Of a stretch of 64,000 nt of DNA, positions 32,511 to 45,064 are shown in pieces; position 1 is the first letter of the stretch, and each line of letters starts with the position of its first letter. This DNA is from Aristolochia californica. Taxonomy: Eukaryota; Streptophyta; Magnoliopsida; Piperales; Aristolochiaceae. The translations under genes and the position numbers were made by a program. Where the stretch lies: assembly GCA_029961685.1 (NCBI GenBank), contig JARWKL010000006.1, forward strand, positions 4,960,001 through 5,024,000, given 5' to 3'. The notes under the pieces are model-generated. The model searched no databases. It had not been told where the DNA came from and was given only the letters and a program-made list of their open reading frames with translations.

Positions 32511-33658
32511 TTAAAGTACTAATATATCTATATTTGGCACGCTGAACATGCCACGTTAAGTGACGTAGGGGAGCCCACTGCAAGTTGTGCGCCAACAAGA
32601 TGACTTCCATGCAAAGGAGAGAGGAAAAAGTATGCCCTCCCAAAATCAACAGGGGTCTCACCCCTCGTTTTTTGTTGGACAGCTCTCTTACACGTTTTCC
32701 CTTGACAAAGAGGGAAGAGGGGGTCCAGTCCTTATGTCCCTTGTTCTATCATCATACAACAAAAGAGAGGCAGGAGGGGAAGGGCCCCTCTCCCCTGCCT
32801 GCATCAATAGCAAACATCGAAGAAGTTGACTACTCTTCCTCTGCCTGTAGGAATGAAGAACAGCTTCCCTTCCTCTAGCTGCTTTCACCTAGAAAGAAGA
32901 AGACTAAAAAGACAGAAAAAATTGAAGAGTTTTCTTACTGGTAGAGTTTGTTAAATGGAGCTCTGGCTGAAGAGGAAACATTCCAAGATAGGGTAGAAGA
33001 ATGTTGGTGGAAGGTGAAGGCTCGAGGAAAAGAGGGCTTTTTGTTTTAATGTAAGAAGAGACATGGAGCAATTCTAGAAATTTGATTTTTCTATTATTCT
33101 ACTAGGAAACAATGAAAAAACTAAGAAGACAGAGACAAAAAAACATGCCACAGATAACTAGCAAGTTTGTCATATAAAATTGTTCAAAGCAGAAATTATT
33201 TTTTACCATTTTGTTTTCCTGGGACTATTTTACATAGTCCCAAACAATTAAATAATTTACTTAATCGTTACTATTTCAGAAAAGGCTTTCAAAGGCTATT
33301 TCAGAAAGCTTTTAAAAAAATCTTCAATTCTTTTAAATTGAATCAACATCTTTATAATCAGGATAAAGGGTATCTCTCTTGATGTGTAACTGAAAGATCC
33401 TCTCATCTTTGTTTGATCTTGCTCGCTTGGAACCTTAAATAATTAGGTGCTCTATAATCAGGAAGTCAAGTCACTGAGAACCCCATCTTCCTGGAAGGAG
33501 ACTAGGAGATGTTAAAAGAACAACATGGGTCTCAGATCCCAAAACTTGTAACAGACAAGAAGAGTCCTCTTTCGCTAGTGGGTTATCGATGAGCCTGTTG
33601 GAGGTGAATTCCCGCACACCAAAGATGTATAACCGATCAAGGACTCAAAGAGGGTTCC
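32511..33658. other. Intergenic region and 3' flank of the PPR gene
   Basis: No gene is supported. The open frames at 32585-32888 overlap each other on both strands and lack family resemblance. The last few hundred bases before 33659 probably include the PPR gene's 3' UTR. Confidence 0.4.
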
Positions 33659-36600
33659 TCAGTATTGGCTCAGGAGCTTTTCAGATTCATCACTCTGATC
33701 AGATTCATGTCTCACTGATAAATTCGAGCTGAGAGTATCCATATTATCTCCATCATGTGCTCTTAACAATGCTTTGTATTTGTCCATGTGAAAGCAATCT
33801 AACTTCTTCAGGAGCTCCATCAAGGTCTCCATACTTTCAGGATCTGATTTCTCCTTGCAGAGATTCAACAGGGCCTCCACATTTGCAGGTCTGGGGCGCC
33901 ATAACAGCGGCCCCTCGACCAAAGAAGCTTCCTGCATGCAGGACAAGGCCTTGGTTATTTCATCTTTACTTATGTAACCTTCTGCAAGTAGCTCCCATGT
34001 GGTCTGATTTGGCTTACCACCAATTTCCTTTATCTGAACAAGAAACTTTTCAGCCTTTTCCATCAAACCTTGTCGAATGTACCAGCGCAGAAGAATATTA
34101 CCAATTCTTGGATCGTATCTGGATTTAACAGATAACCATTCTTCATAAATTGCTTCTGCACCTTCAATATCCCTTACCTTAACCAAAGATGAAATCATTG
34201 TAAAATATCCTAAGTTTAAGATTCTAGGGAAACTTGTTTTGTAGGAGTTCCAAATTCGGTAAAGCTCTTCCTTCTTGCCAATGCTACTATAGAGACTGAT
34301 TAGATAATGATAAGGGAATCTGTCCCTTCCTGTCATTCGAAGCTCAAGATCTTTCAAACACTGCTCCGCCTTCTCAAACAAGCCAAATTTGATGTACATT
34401 GAAGCAAGGGTACTAAAAGTTGTCCAGTTGGGAATAACATTGCCATCAGATTTCATCTTCTCTAGGACTTGTTCCATCTCCTCTGCATTCCTTAATTCTG
34501 CACATGTTGTTATCCAAATATTGTAAGTGTATACATCCAAGCGTATGTCATTCTCTATCATCTCAGAAACAATGGATAAAGCTTTCTCATATTCTCTTAG
34601 ATTCATGTAAAGTGTCATCATCACATTGCAGGATAGTGCATGCATGGCAAAGCCAGCATTTTTCATTTTCTCAAGTGTTGTCTCAGCCTTCTCTCTCATA
34701 TTTGCTCGCACATAAGCATTTAAAAGAGCACCATAAGTGCGCATGTCTTTCGAGGCCTCTGGCAGCTTATGGAAGAATTCTTCAGTAGCTGAAACGTCAT
34801 GAGCTTTAGATATAAGATCCAACTGTATTGCAATATCACTGGAATTTAGCCTAAACCTCTCTCGCCGCTCAGTCATCCATTCATACACCTGAGAAAAATC
34901 CTCATTTAGGTAACAGAAAAAGTGAAGAAAAAAAAATCAAAAGGTGCATTACAATCATTACCAATAGTTTAAAAACATGTCAAATAACTAAGATGAAGTG
35001 CATGGTCTAGTTGAAGTATCGGTCTCTAGCATCCTCCTACCATCAGCAAATGAAATTGAGAATCAAATCTGTATTTAGTCTGAGTGGTATCAACTGGTGT
35101 GGTCATTATAGCCTTGTTGCCTGGGGGTTCAGATAATTTTTATTCATATTTGCAGGAAGTGACGGAGGTTTTATTTATAATATTTGACACAGTCGGCTGA
35201 ATGACCATTCATTCACTCTTAGGGTTATGTACACAACAACAACAACTAAATCAGCACTTAAAAGTTTAAGAAAATGATATAGCCTAAAAATTTAGGATTT
35301 CTTTTACCTCTTAGGACATATAAATGCTGACAAAGATGTACATTTAGTGCGTAGCTATTTTAAGAAATTGACAGACATGTTGGCAGCAACATAATTTCAT
35401 GCAAAGACAAGGCCATCTGATATACTTACACACTTCCACAGGCAAAAGATAATGCAGCATTGTTTTAAAAAGATAAAAGATAATGTAGCATTGACCACCC
35501 AGAGAAGGCTTTCAATTTTTTTTCAAAAAATAAATATGCTGATGACAGCAACCCAGCACTGACAGGCATACATAAAGCAATTAACAAGATTATCAAAAGG
35601 TTTTGTGGAAGGAAAGATGAATTTTGACATAGATTGTTCATTTGGTGAACCCAAAATAGTAACTTACTACAACCGACTCATTCTTGAATTTACCTACACA
35701 AAAATGTTCCTCAAAGGAGGCAAATAACATCAGGCATGCAATAAAAGTATAGTCAAACAGGTGAGATCATTATCATAGAAATGTTGGTGCCACAACTTGA
35801 CACCCAGCACCAGAATATAACCTACCTCTGTGTGTGAGTCTAACTTTTATTTGGCATCTTCTAGACAATGTTACAGTTTTCTATAGGTCCACTAGTGAGT
35901 TGATCAAAATGAGCTAACAAAGTCCATTCAGACTTACTAATCTCATTTAAATGGTTAAGATTCGCTTATTACAAAACCAGGCAGATTTTACACCCAGTTG
36001 TTCTTCCCCTTATTACAAACTAACTCACTCCATGTCGGATTCAAAAACACAAGGACACAAGATCCCCTCAAGATTACTCATGGTTATGGAAGGAAAAAAA
36101 AAGGAGACAATTTAAAGAGAGATAGCCCCCTATTTTTTGAAAGTAATAAATTTGGATCAGTAAGTTGCAACTTCCTATGTTAGCTTATTAAAGTAAAAGT
36201 AAGAGGTCTAAAAGTGGTGGCAACTTGCTGAAAATGGATATTTTATCAAAAGAACTTTCTGTAGGCTTCATGTTTTAGATAGTTTGGGAAAAGCAACTTC
36301 CTGTTTTAGATAAAATTTCAGTTCAAAACTAGAATACAAGTTTTAGTTTCTGGTAGTAGATAACAGTTCAGTTTTTTTTTTTTTTTTGAAGTTCAAGTTT
36401 GTAAACTGATAAAGACTAGAAGTGGTGAATCTACAAGTTAAAGAGCTACTCCTCTGCAACAAATTGGAGCTAGATATCTTCAAAAATAAAATAAAAATAA
36501 AAATAAAGCTGGATTTAGTAGGTACAAGTTAGAGTTTATTCAATAGAATAGAACTGCAAAGAAGTTTCCTATATTGTTCAGTGTATGTGCCTATTAAAAG

Positions 36601-39526
36601 CCTAATACGTAAAAAGGGGCAAATTTCAGTTTACTGATAAATTTTTGGTCTTTACTTCCTGTTCAGTAAAGTTATCTTTTTTCACTTTTCTTAAGTTTGC
36701 TAGTTTTTTTAGTAGGCAGAAATTCAATTATCCTCTTTTCAAGTTTTACCCATTAAGCTTGAGTTCAAATTGCAGTTTTCTGATAGTTAGTTGAACTCTA
36801 TTAATTATTCTCTAGAGATAGCTTTCAACTTCATTATTTCTTGAGCTCAAACCACCACACTATGTCAATGCCCTACATTAATTTTTTTTTCTTTTTGGCT
36901 ACCTTTTTCCTGATGAAAAGTTCAAGAATCAAAGAACTTCAAAAGAGGGCATAGCCAAAATTCATAAGAGGATAAATTAGGTTTTATGGGTAAACTAACA
37001 AAATTTATGATTTCATTCATCTAGCATGGAATAAGATTAAATTCGTCAAGTAAGCAATATAAATAAACTTTTGAAAATAATATATATATCTTCACTTGCA
37101 AAAAAGTATTCTTACTTGACTAGATGAAGGATTTTGGAATATACTAATCACACAGTTGTTATTTACAAAATTGGCACCCTATAGCACAGCTAATAATAAT
37201 CAATTGTTCCCAACTCTGTTAGGGCAACCTTGATAGGAGATTTACTTGACAAAGAAACTTGAAATATTTAAATTCTTTTGGGAATAGGCCTTGCTAATGT
37301 CTCATTTAGGAAATCCTTGAGATTTTTTTTTTATTATAAAGTTGAGAGACTACTCCAATTTAGGGGAAAAAATAACTCTTTTTCTTCACTACCAGACAAG
37401 TTACAAAAAAACAGGCATTATAGTGTTAAAGTTCATTTATCCTAAGCCGACTAGCAGAAGTAAGGAAAACTTTTCCCAATTAATAACTGCACGATTTTTC
37501 CTAACATTATCTATATGGGATTATTCCCACTAACACTCTCCCTCACTTATAAGCCTAAACAAACAAATAATGGGTCTGTGATATGGACAACATACATGTG
37601 GTACGAACTATGCCCAACAGAACAAATCCTCTGGAGTCCATCCCAAAATGATTATTCCAAGCCAGGAGGTTGTTCCCAACTATTAGCCACAAGAATATTC
37701 CTAATATTAACCTATGTGGGTTTATTCCCACTATTCCCACTAACGGCTTATAGACAATAGATGCCACAAGGTAGAAGAGAAATGATTTTATTCTTTTCCT
37801 TCTCTATTCTAGGGCCATCTCAATGTTAAGCTACACCTGCAGAACATCACCATTAATTAAAGTCTCTCTACCAGAAAAAGTAATTTACTCATGAACCTCC
37901 CCAAGCATTCAGTTTTTGGGACTTTCAGTTAGTCACACAATAAACTTGTATCTAGGGATGGTGCCACCTTGTTCACTCCCCCATGTCTCAACCTTCAGGG
38001 AAATTCATGACCAGCTAATCAGTGCGACATGCAATCACAATTGTCAATGTATGCCAACAATGGGTTCATCAGAATTGGAAAAGATGAATAATTTAGTCTA
38101 TGCCACTTCCAGCGAGGTCAGGCAGCTAAGGAATTGAATCTCACTGACTACTAGAGAACTCTTTATTGCAAAGTTCCTTTGGAAATCGAACTCTTGTCTA
38201 TAAAGTGTTTATGAGAGAAAATTTTAAACAGGAACAGTTAATTTCACCATAAAAGAATCTTAAGTTAAATTTTTGTGATCCTAAAAAACTGAAAAATCAA
38301 TATATGACATCATTACTTGGACGATCTAGATGGAACAATATAATAAACTGAGGAGATAGAAGAAACAAATTAATTCAATTGATGTTACACTATTTCTCCA
38401 GTGTCTCAGTGAGGAGGTCTTTGGTGGTAACTGAAGTCCCGAAGGAAGCAGCAGGTCCCACAACATCTTCTGCACCAATTTGACAAGATATGTTCCAGAA
38501 GGTTGACAGCTATAGGCTTCAGAGGCCAAGAGGATGATTGAGAAAGAAGCCACAAATGCATACAGCTTGATCCAGAACTCAAAGCGAGAACATGTCAACC
38601 ACATCTACCAAGCCGTGTACTTCAAACTTCCCTGAGATAGCTATTCAAATATTAAGTAAGCTGCTGAAAGTTAAGCTGAATTCTACACCATTTCAATTAT
38701 GGCAGACACAGCTGGAGGCTAATGCCATATTTTTCTTTTTTTGAAAATGACTACGGCTAATTAATTCACGAAATGCTGAACACTTAATTTCGAATTGAGT
38801 TTCAATGTCTTGCTAAAAGTTGAAAACAAAGCAGAGAACAAAGCACAAGAGACCCTTAATAAGTATTAATCAGCTCCGTCAATAGTGGCCAAAGAATTTT
38901 AAACTATATCCACGTGAACAAGGCTTTTTTATTTTTTATTTTTTATTGTAGTTACCTAGCTCAAAGCAAGAATGGTAATGTTTCAACGGAAAACTATCCT
39001 TCCTAATACTTCCAATCAATAATACCTACTGAGACAAACCTAGAGAATACTGAACACAAAAGAAAGAGGGAAGAAAGTTGGGAATAAGATTGGAGGAGCA
39101 TTAGGTAACCTCAAGAGCTTGCTTGTAACAGTGGAACTTCCTCAGCTCCCTCACGATGCGGCAAAGAGTCCACTTGTAAATCTTCCCCTGCTCCTCCTCC
39201 CACAGATTCAGAATCAAAGAACAGCCTAAGCTGGGGCTCCCCTCCATCGTTATCTTCCGATAAAGCGATCTCCATGGCTGAGGAGGTCGCCGCTCGTAAT
39301 CCACGGTTCCGTAGCTATGCACCTGAGATATCGAACACATAATCGAGTTTGTCTTGTTTTTCTTTGACGGAAGAACGACGACAGGACGACAAAACCCAGA
39401 GGTCGGAGAGTACGAGGTGGTCGAGGATAGAGGAGAAGGACGGCTAATAAAGGTTGCAAATTGCATTCTGCTGGCGAGGACGTTGGAGGTTGGGGAGGAA
39501 GCAATTGGGATTTTCAGGCCTGCCAT
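33659..39526 (-). CDS. P-type pentatricopeptide repeat protein, chloroplast-targeted (At1g02150-like)
   Basis: CDS is join(33659..34888, 39110..39526) on the minus strand, 548 residues. The start MAGLKIPIASS at 39526 opens a Ser-rich, acid-poor leader of about 70 residues that looks like a chloroplast transit peptide. Exon 1 ends KQALE|GTTACC, and exon 2 starts after TTTTTCTCAG with VYEWMTERRERFRL, phase 0. About nine PPR units follow, for example TYGALLNAYVRANMREKAETTLEKMKN, CNVMMTLYMNL, YNIWITTCAELRNAEEMEQVLEKMKSDGN, FSTLASMYIKFGLFEKAEQCL, HYLISLYSSIGKKEELYRIW. There is no E or DYW extension. PPR proteins bind organelle RNA; this subgroup's exact target is not known to me. The layout and wording match Arabidopsis At1g02150 (524 residues). 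The single intron is about 4.2 kb, very long for this family. An acidic, Ser-rich tail ends the protein. Confidence 0.9.
34889..39109 (-). other. 4.2-kb intron of the PPR gene
   Basis: The boundaries are GT at 39109-39108 and CAG at 34891-34889. The content is AT-rich. It includes an imperfect direct repeat around GGGATTATTCCCACTAAC (37517 and near 37725), a poly-T tract (36371-36387), and no transposase. A 92-codon frame at 38326-38604 (minus) has hydrophobic stretches but no known family, and is more likely chance. Confidence 0.75.
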
Positions 39527-41241
39527 GCTCTCCAGTTCCTTCTGCACTCGTTGAGAACGGTCAAGAGATTTGGTAGTCGGAAGACGAGTAGCAGGAGAGG
39601 TACCGCTTGCTTAACAGCGCAGTGAACAAACAACTATTGCTTCCAGCTTATCTTTGCCACGCATGCGCCTGTTTATGACCCGCAACGGAACCAATAAATT
39701 TATGCACATAGCTCAAGGCGACCAATATAGCAATTCTAGTTACATAGGCTATTAGAGTATTGGACTTGCCTCCCCATTATAATGTGACAAGGGACACTTG
39801 CTTACTCTATGGTCACAATCAAATAATTAAAAATAATACACTCAAGCCTAGGTGCCTAATAAAGAAACGAAGAAATCAAATTCATGTCACTTAATGATTT
39901 GAAAAGATATGCATTTTCTGAAATGCCAAAATATGATTTGAAACTGAAACAATGTTACAATGCACTCAAATGAGGAGATAAATGTGAATTCAAGCACAAA
40001 GAGGATTGTTGAACCCTATTCAATTACTATAAAAATCAAATCCACACTAGTTTAGCACCCATTTCAAAGGTCGATCAAAGTTCTTAAAATCTAAGGTAAA
40101 AATACTTTAGCTATTTTGCATAGGAGGAATTTGCACTTTCGAGTCGAGTTACAATAGAAGACCCCATGAACGATTTAAAACTTTTTGGAAGCTTTAGAGG
40201 TGTTACGAATCATTTACTCATTCTTTTCTTTGTTAGTAAACCACGAGAAATCAATTAAACGGATCAATCTTCAACATATTAAAACTAGTTGTTGAACTCA
40301 GGCATCCAAGTAGCCTAAATATGATCTAATCATTTAGATAATTTAAGACATCTATGTTTTGGATAATGTTCAACTATGGCTTCAGTTTTTTGCTGATGCT
40401 TGAGCCATCTTGGGACCACTTACAACCTGCATTATGGCAAACTCATCAATTGGTTAACCAACTTCTACCACTCATTCCATCACTTGCATTTTATCCTATT
40501 AAAGATAGCATAAAAAATATAATATTACTCTCCCTTAAAATGAATCATATAAATAAATAAATCTTAAAGTTATAATTACACTTACATATTGTTCTTAGGA
40601 TCCTTCGGTCGACTCGTACTACGAATAATGAATAAGCATAAATTGCTCAATCTAAGAGCAATTTTCACCCTACAAATTTTAAGATACAAATGTGAATGTG
40701 TTAGATTAATAATATAATAAATAACACATTTCAGTTTGAACACAAACCTTCTCCTCTTGAATGAGCAAAAATGAATTTGTTTCCATAGTATGTTGAACCG
40801 TTTGTTTTCTAACATTTTCAACATTTAAGAATTGTATAAATTTTACAATTCCACAAACCCCCCCCCCCCCCCCCCCCCCCCTCGATAATGCTGTAGGGTG
40901 ACCCCCATGCTCCGAGTACCAGACATGCATACTAGTCTGGTGTTGTTGAAATGTGATACCCCATGTATGACGACATGTGCCTCCATATTATTCTGAATAT
41001 TGACATCAAGCTTTCCTTAAAAAAAAGGAATAACACATAACAAAAACATTATCACACTTAACAATAGAGGTATGTGTAAAATAAAATTTTAATTGTCAAA
41101 TTTTTAGTATTTACCTCAATATATGGGCACCCATATGATAATTTCTCTCAGTATAGGCCTTGAAATTATCCACCCTTAGGTCTAGATAGTTCCTAAACAT
41201 GTCACTTACTCAATGAGTGAAGTGCAGATTATAACTCCTTG
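39527..41241. other. Upstream region of the PPR gene and spacer
   Basis: The first few hundred bases should hold the PPR promoter and 5' UTR. No TATA box could be fixed. The remainder is AT-rich without coding signal apart from a C tract. Confidence 0.4.
40858..40881. repeat. C homopolymer tract (24 C)
   Basis: Uninterrupted run of 24 C between CCACAAA and TCGATAATG. No inverted partner or transposon terminus was found next to it. Confidence 0.9.
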
Positions 41242-41694
41242 TGTTAAATTGTGGAACCTAATCAACGCCCTACGCTGAGTCAATACGCAGATGTGGAATC
41301 CATGATGAGTCCACGATATATTGACTGTTGTGTCAATAAAAGTAGTGTGGGGACTTCACACTTGTAATCCAGTTGCCCTAATTTTCTCTTTATATATGGA
41401 GGGCGCCATTGTTAGGGTTTTATCACCTTGACGAGTATCATCATCCCGAGGAGCATCTGATGTTCCAACCTGAGAGGTTAAAAAAAAATACTTGTAAGTG
41501 TGTGCGGTTTCTCTTTGTAAACTATTTCATCTTCATAGTGAATATTACTGCAGCGGCAAAAGACAGGACGCAGTCTCACCTTGAGGCGAACCTGTATAAA
41601 ATTGGTTGTTATTTTTCGTTGCTTGTTTTTCCTTTTTCTGTGATTATTATTATTGCTCTCGTTGGTTTAGAATTAGGGAGTCTACTTCCTCACA
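41242..41694 (+). repeat. Solo LTR (copia family shared with 44632 and 60974)
   Basis: Starts TGTTAAATTGTGGAACCTAATCAACGCC-like (first bases TGTTAAATTGTGGAAC) and ends GTCTACTTCCTCACA. Between, it shares with two other copies the blocks TTTTCTCTTTATAT, GAGAGGTTA, CTACTTCATC-like, CACCTTGAGGCGAACCTG and ATTATTATTGCTCTCGTT. No internal retrotransposon sequence, primer site or polypurine tract adjoins it. No target duplication is obvious. Confidence 0.7.
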
Positions 41695-42059
41695 TTGTGG
41701 ATGGAGAGACATCCATATACATAAAAATTATACTCAAAGCAAATAAATAAACTCCAACCAAAATATAATTTGGCATTTAAGAAAATACACTTGTGTTAAT
41801 TTTTATACTTGGGTCTCTAGGACAAGATCATCCTCCCCATAAGACTCATCATCATATATCTCCAATAGTGGATCTATCAAGGGACCACCCTTGGGTGATG
41901 CAAGTCATACAGGTGGTAGTATAGATGGATGGGGACACATGATATAAGATGAACTGCACAATATTTGTATAATATCAATAATGTTATTAATACAAAGATT
42001 ATAACCCAAAGAATTTGAAATTTAACATTTGGCATAAAATAACTCTATTAACTATAAAC
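41695..42059. other. Spacer next to the CACTA remnant
   Basis: No coding or repeat signal was found here. It may be the 3' subterminal part of the CACTA element, but its terminal CACTA motif was not located. Confidence 0.3.
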
Positions 42060-44350
42060 TATTTAGATTCATTGTTTTCTTCATTTCTCTCCTTCCACCT
42101 CTTCTTCATCTTCATCTTCTTTCTCGTACTCGTCTTCTACCTCTACCTTATGTTCATTGTCTTCTACTCTACCATTTGAATTATCATAGCTGTATGTTTT
42201 GAAGGAACATCTGCTCTAGCTAAAGGCACAACATCATTATCCACTTGGATAACATTGAGATTATCATTTGATAATTCTTGTTGCTAGCCTATAGTTGCTT
42301 CATCTATGATTAATTATTGCTCCAACAAATCAAACACATTTATCATAACCACATTCTGAACTACATGTCATGATCCACCATTTTTTTAGTCCCCCATGTA
42401 GAAAACTTGTTCCGCTTGAAATGCCAATGTAAATGGATCATCATTACACTATTACACACTGTAGATGATGTATTAACACCGGTAAACCAGTCACTAGTCA
42501 AGATACCTTGTCTATTTTTGCTTATATTAGTTACAACCCCATAATAATCAATATAATTGTCTTCATAATACCCCTTTAAAACGATACTATTATTTTGGTC
42601 CTATGATTTGCCTCAAGTTGCTCGGTATAGATGTGCATGCCTTTAATAATATAACTCGAGTAACTATTGCTTGATATAGGACCCATAGCAAGACGATAGA
42701 TATCATTGTTTAAGTCAACTTGCTCACAAGCTACTAAAATTTTGACCTGTAATATATTAGAGGACATTAAATATATCAACACACAATAAATCATATATTT
42801 GCGCCCATATATATATAGTTAATGAACACAACTAACTTTTTGATTAAATCAATTCACAAACTCTTCTTCATGTCGTTGGTCTAGATTAGTTGTACCCTTG
42901 CTTTGTAAAACTTTTTGTGTTCATGGTTTAACATAAATGCTAAATAATAAAAAATCAAATTCTATAACTCAAGGGCAAACAGAAATTGACAAACAGTTAC
43001 ATGAGATATTATTCGATTTCATCACAGTTGTTCAGTACAACCCATAACATTTTTTTATACAAGACCTGGTCAAGAATGATTCAGTTAAGACAATGTGTGA
43101 AAAATTGATATTTTATCCTTGAGGCAATTGACATCTCCATTGTAATTCCCTACATGTTTGACTAATTCTTGTTTCAATTCCATCTAAGTGCATAGAGCAA
43201 AACATTAAAGCTTCATTCTTAATATATGCCTCGGTGATTGAATCTTTCACATGAGTTTTAATTTGTACCTATATTTCCAATTTGCTAAGAAACTTCTCAA
43301 TTGCATACATCCATCAATATTATATCGGACCTCATAATAGTGTTTATAATGTATATGAATTACCAAATGGACCATCACATAAAAAAAGATGGTGAGAAAA
43401 TATTTTCGTACTCACATAAGTTCACCATGATGTCACCTTGTAATTTCTTTAACACATCAACCTTGAATACATTTTAGCACAACTCTTTGAAGAATAATCT
43501 CAACTCAATAATAGGAGTATATGCACTATTGGGTAAATAACCTTGTAAAACCACATAAAGCAAATATTGCATGATTACGTGGCAACCATTAGAGGATCCA
43601 CTTTGACGCATCATGATATATTTGTGGTATACCTATCTGAAAACTTAATGTTTCAAAATCAAGTACAAAATTATTTTTTGTTAAACATTGTGTACGATGT
43701 AGGAGGCATGTAAATTGAATTATTGTCTCTTTTCAAATGTAGTTCCTTTTTTATTCTCATATCTTCTAAGTCAAGTCTACCTTTCATAAAAAATTTCGTT
43801 ATACCATTTATATTCAAAATTGTGCCCATAATATTGTCACATACGTTTTTCTTAATATGCATGACATCCAAATTGTATCTCAATTTCCACTTCGACAATA
43901 ACATAAATTAAAAAATGCTCTTCTTCTCCAAATTCAATTCATCAAGGGGTTATTTTTTCTTCATATTGGTTTTTATTATGCTATATATACTATAGGGGAG
44001 CTCCTATAATTGTGTCTTGATCTTACAATTGGATAGATAAACTCGGGGGTGGGGGGTCAATGCTCCGACTTGCCATCAAACTTTTTATCCCTTTGCCACT
44101 TATTGTCCATGGGTAAAAAATGACAATAACCCATTTAACATTCCTTTTCTCCACATTTCAACATCACATAATATGTTTGGCCCATACACGAAGAGCATGT
44201 CAATTTCCCTTTAGTACTCCAACCAAAAAGTGTTAGAGGCTTTAGGATACAAAAAAAAAAAAAAAGATTTTGGTAACTATTTATGTTTGTAGAATGTGCA
44301 TTAGGTACCCCTAAGACAAATTGAGTCTCAAGTACCAAGCTCATTTAAAG
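42060..44350 (-). pseudogene. CACTA (En/Spm) TNP2-type transposase remnant
   Basis: Read on the minus strand from 44350: GWSTKGKLTCSSCM (about 44230); then KWKLRYNLDVMHIKKNVCDNIMGTILNI (about 43900-43820) with RLDLEDMRIKKELH; then GCHVIMQYLLYVVLQGYLP, LFFKELC, LQGDIMVNLCEYENIFSPSFF (43590-43400); WMYAIEKFLSKLE and EALMLCSMHLDGIETR (about 43310-43170); LAMGPISSNSYSSYIIKGMHIYTE (about 42700-42620); and an acidic tail near 42170-42070. This is the order of plant TNP2 transposases including their C-terminal domains. Many stops and frameshifts break it. The element's CACTA termini were not found. Confidence 0.85.
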
Positions 44351-44631
44351 TCTAAGAATCTCATTTTTATGGCTCAAAATGACATGTTCTAGATTTTCAA
44401 ATAGTTAGTTGTTCATTTGAAGCATGAAATCAAGTTTGATCTCTAACTTGAAATGTGAATTGGGAAAAAAGTCTTTCTCCCATGGCTACATCTCGAAGGA
44501 ATATTGATGTGTTAGAGGAAAGAAGCTCATTTATGCCCCCTCTAAAATGGTATTTGCCTAATGAAATAGAAAGGGTTTAGGACCTAGTTTTGAGTGAAAG
44601 ATTTGAAATCTATAGTTTCTTCAATCGTAAG

Positions 44632-45064
44632 TATTTAGTTGTGGAGTCTAATTAACGCCTTACAAAGAGTTAGTACACGGATCGATATATTGATTGTTGT
44701 TTCATTAAGGGTAGTTTGGAATTTTTATACTTATATTTCAGTTGTCCTAGTTTTCTCTTTATATTTGGGAGTACTACTATTAAAGTTATCATCGAGAAGG
44801 ATCATCTGTTGCGGCTGAGAGAGGTTAGAGAGAAAATACTTGAGTGTATGTGATTTCTCTTATAAACTACTTCATCATCATAGTGAATTATTGTATCGGT
44901 GGAAGACAAGACGTAATCTTACCTTGAGGCGAACCTGTATAAATCTTGTGTTTTTCGTGCTTAATTATTTCTTCTTCTGCAATTATTATTGCTCTCGTTT
45001 GTATTGAATTAGACAGTTATTATTGCTCTCGTTAGTATTGAATTAGAGCGTCTAATTCCTAACA
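44632..45064 (+). repeat. Solo LTR, second copy of the same copia family
   Basis: Begins TATTTAGTTGTGGAGTC and ends GTCTAATTCCTAACA. It carries an extra internal duplication of about 36 bp around TTATTATTGCTCTCGTT (44985-45040). Flanks GTAAG and ACAAG differ by two transitions and could be a worn 5-bp target duplication. Confidence 0.75.

Noticed and set aside
38326..38604. 92-codon minus-strand frame inside the PPR intron as an extra exon or gene
   Set aside because: The flanking exons join in phase 0 without it, and it would add an unrelated hydrophobic segment to a PPR protein.
41242..45064. The two LTR copies as the 5' and 3' LTRs of one retrotransposon
   Set aside because: No primer site follows the first, no polypurine tract precedes the second, and the interior is a CACTA transposase on the opposite strand.
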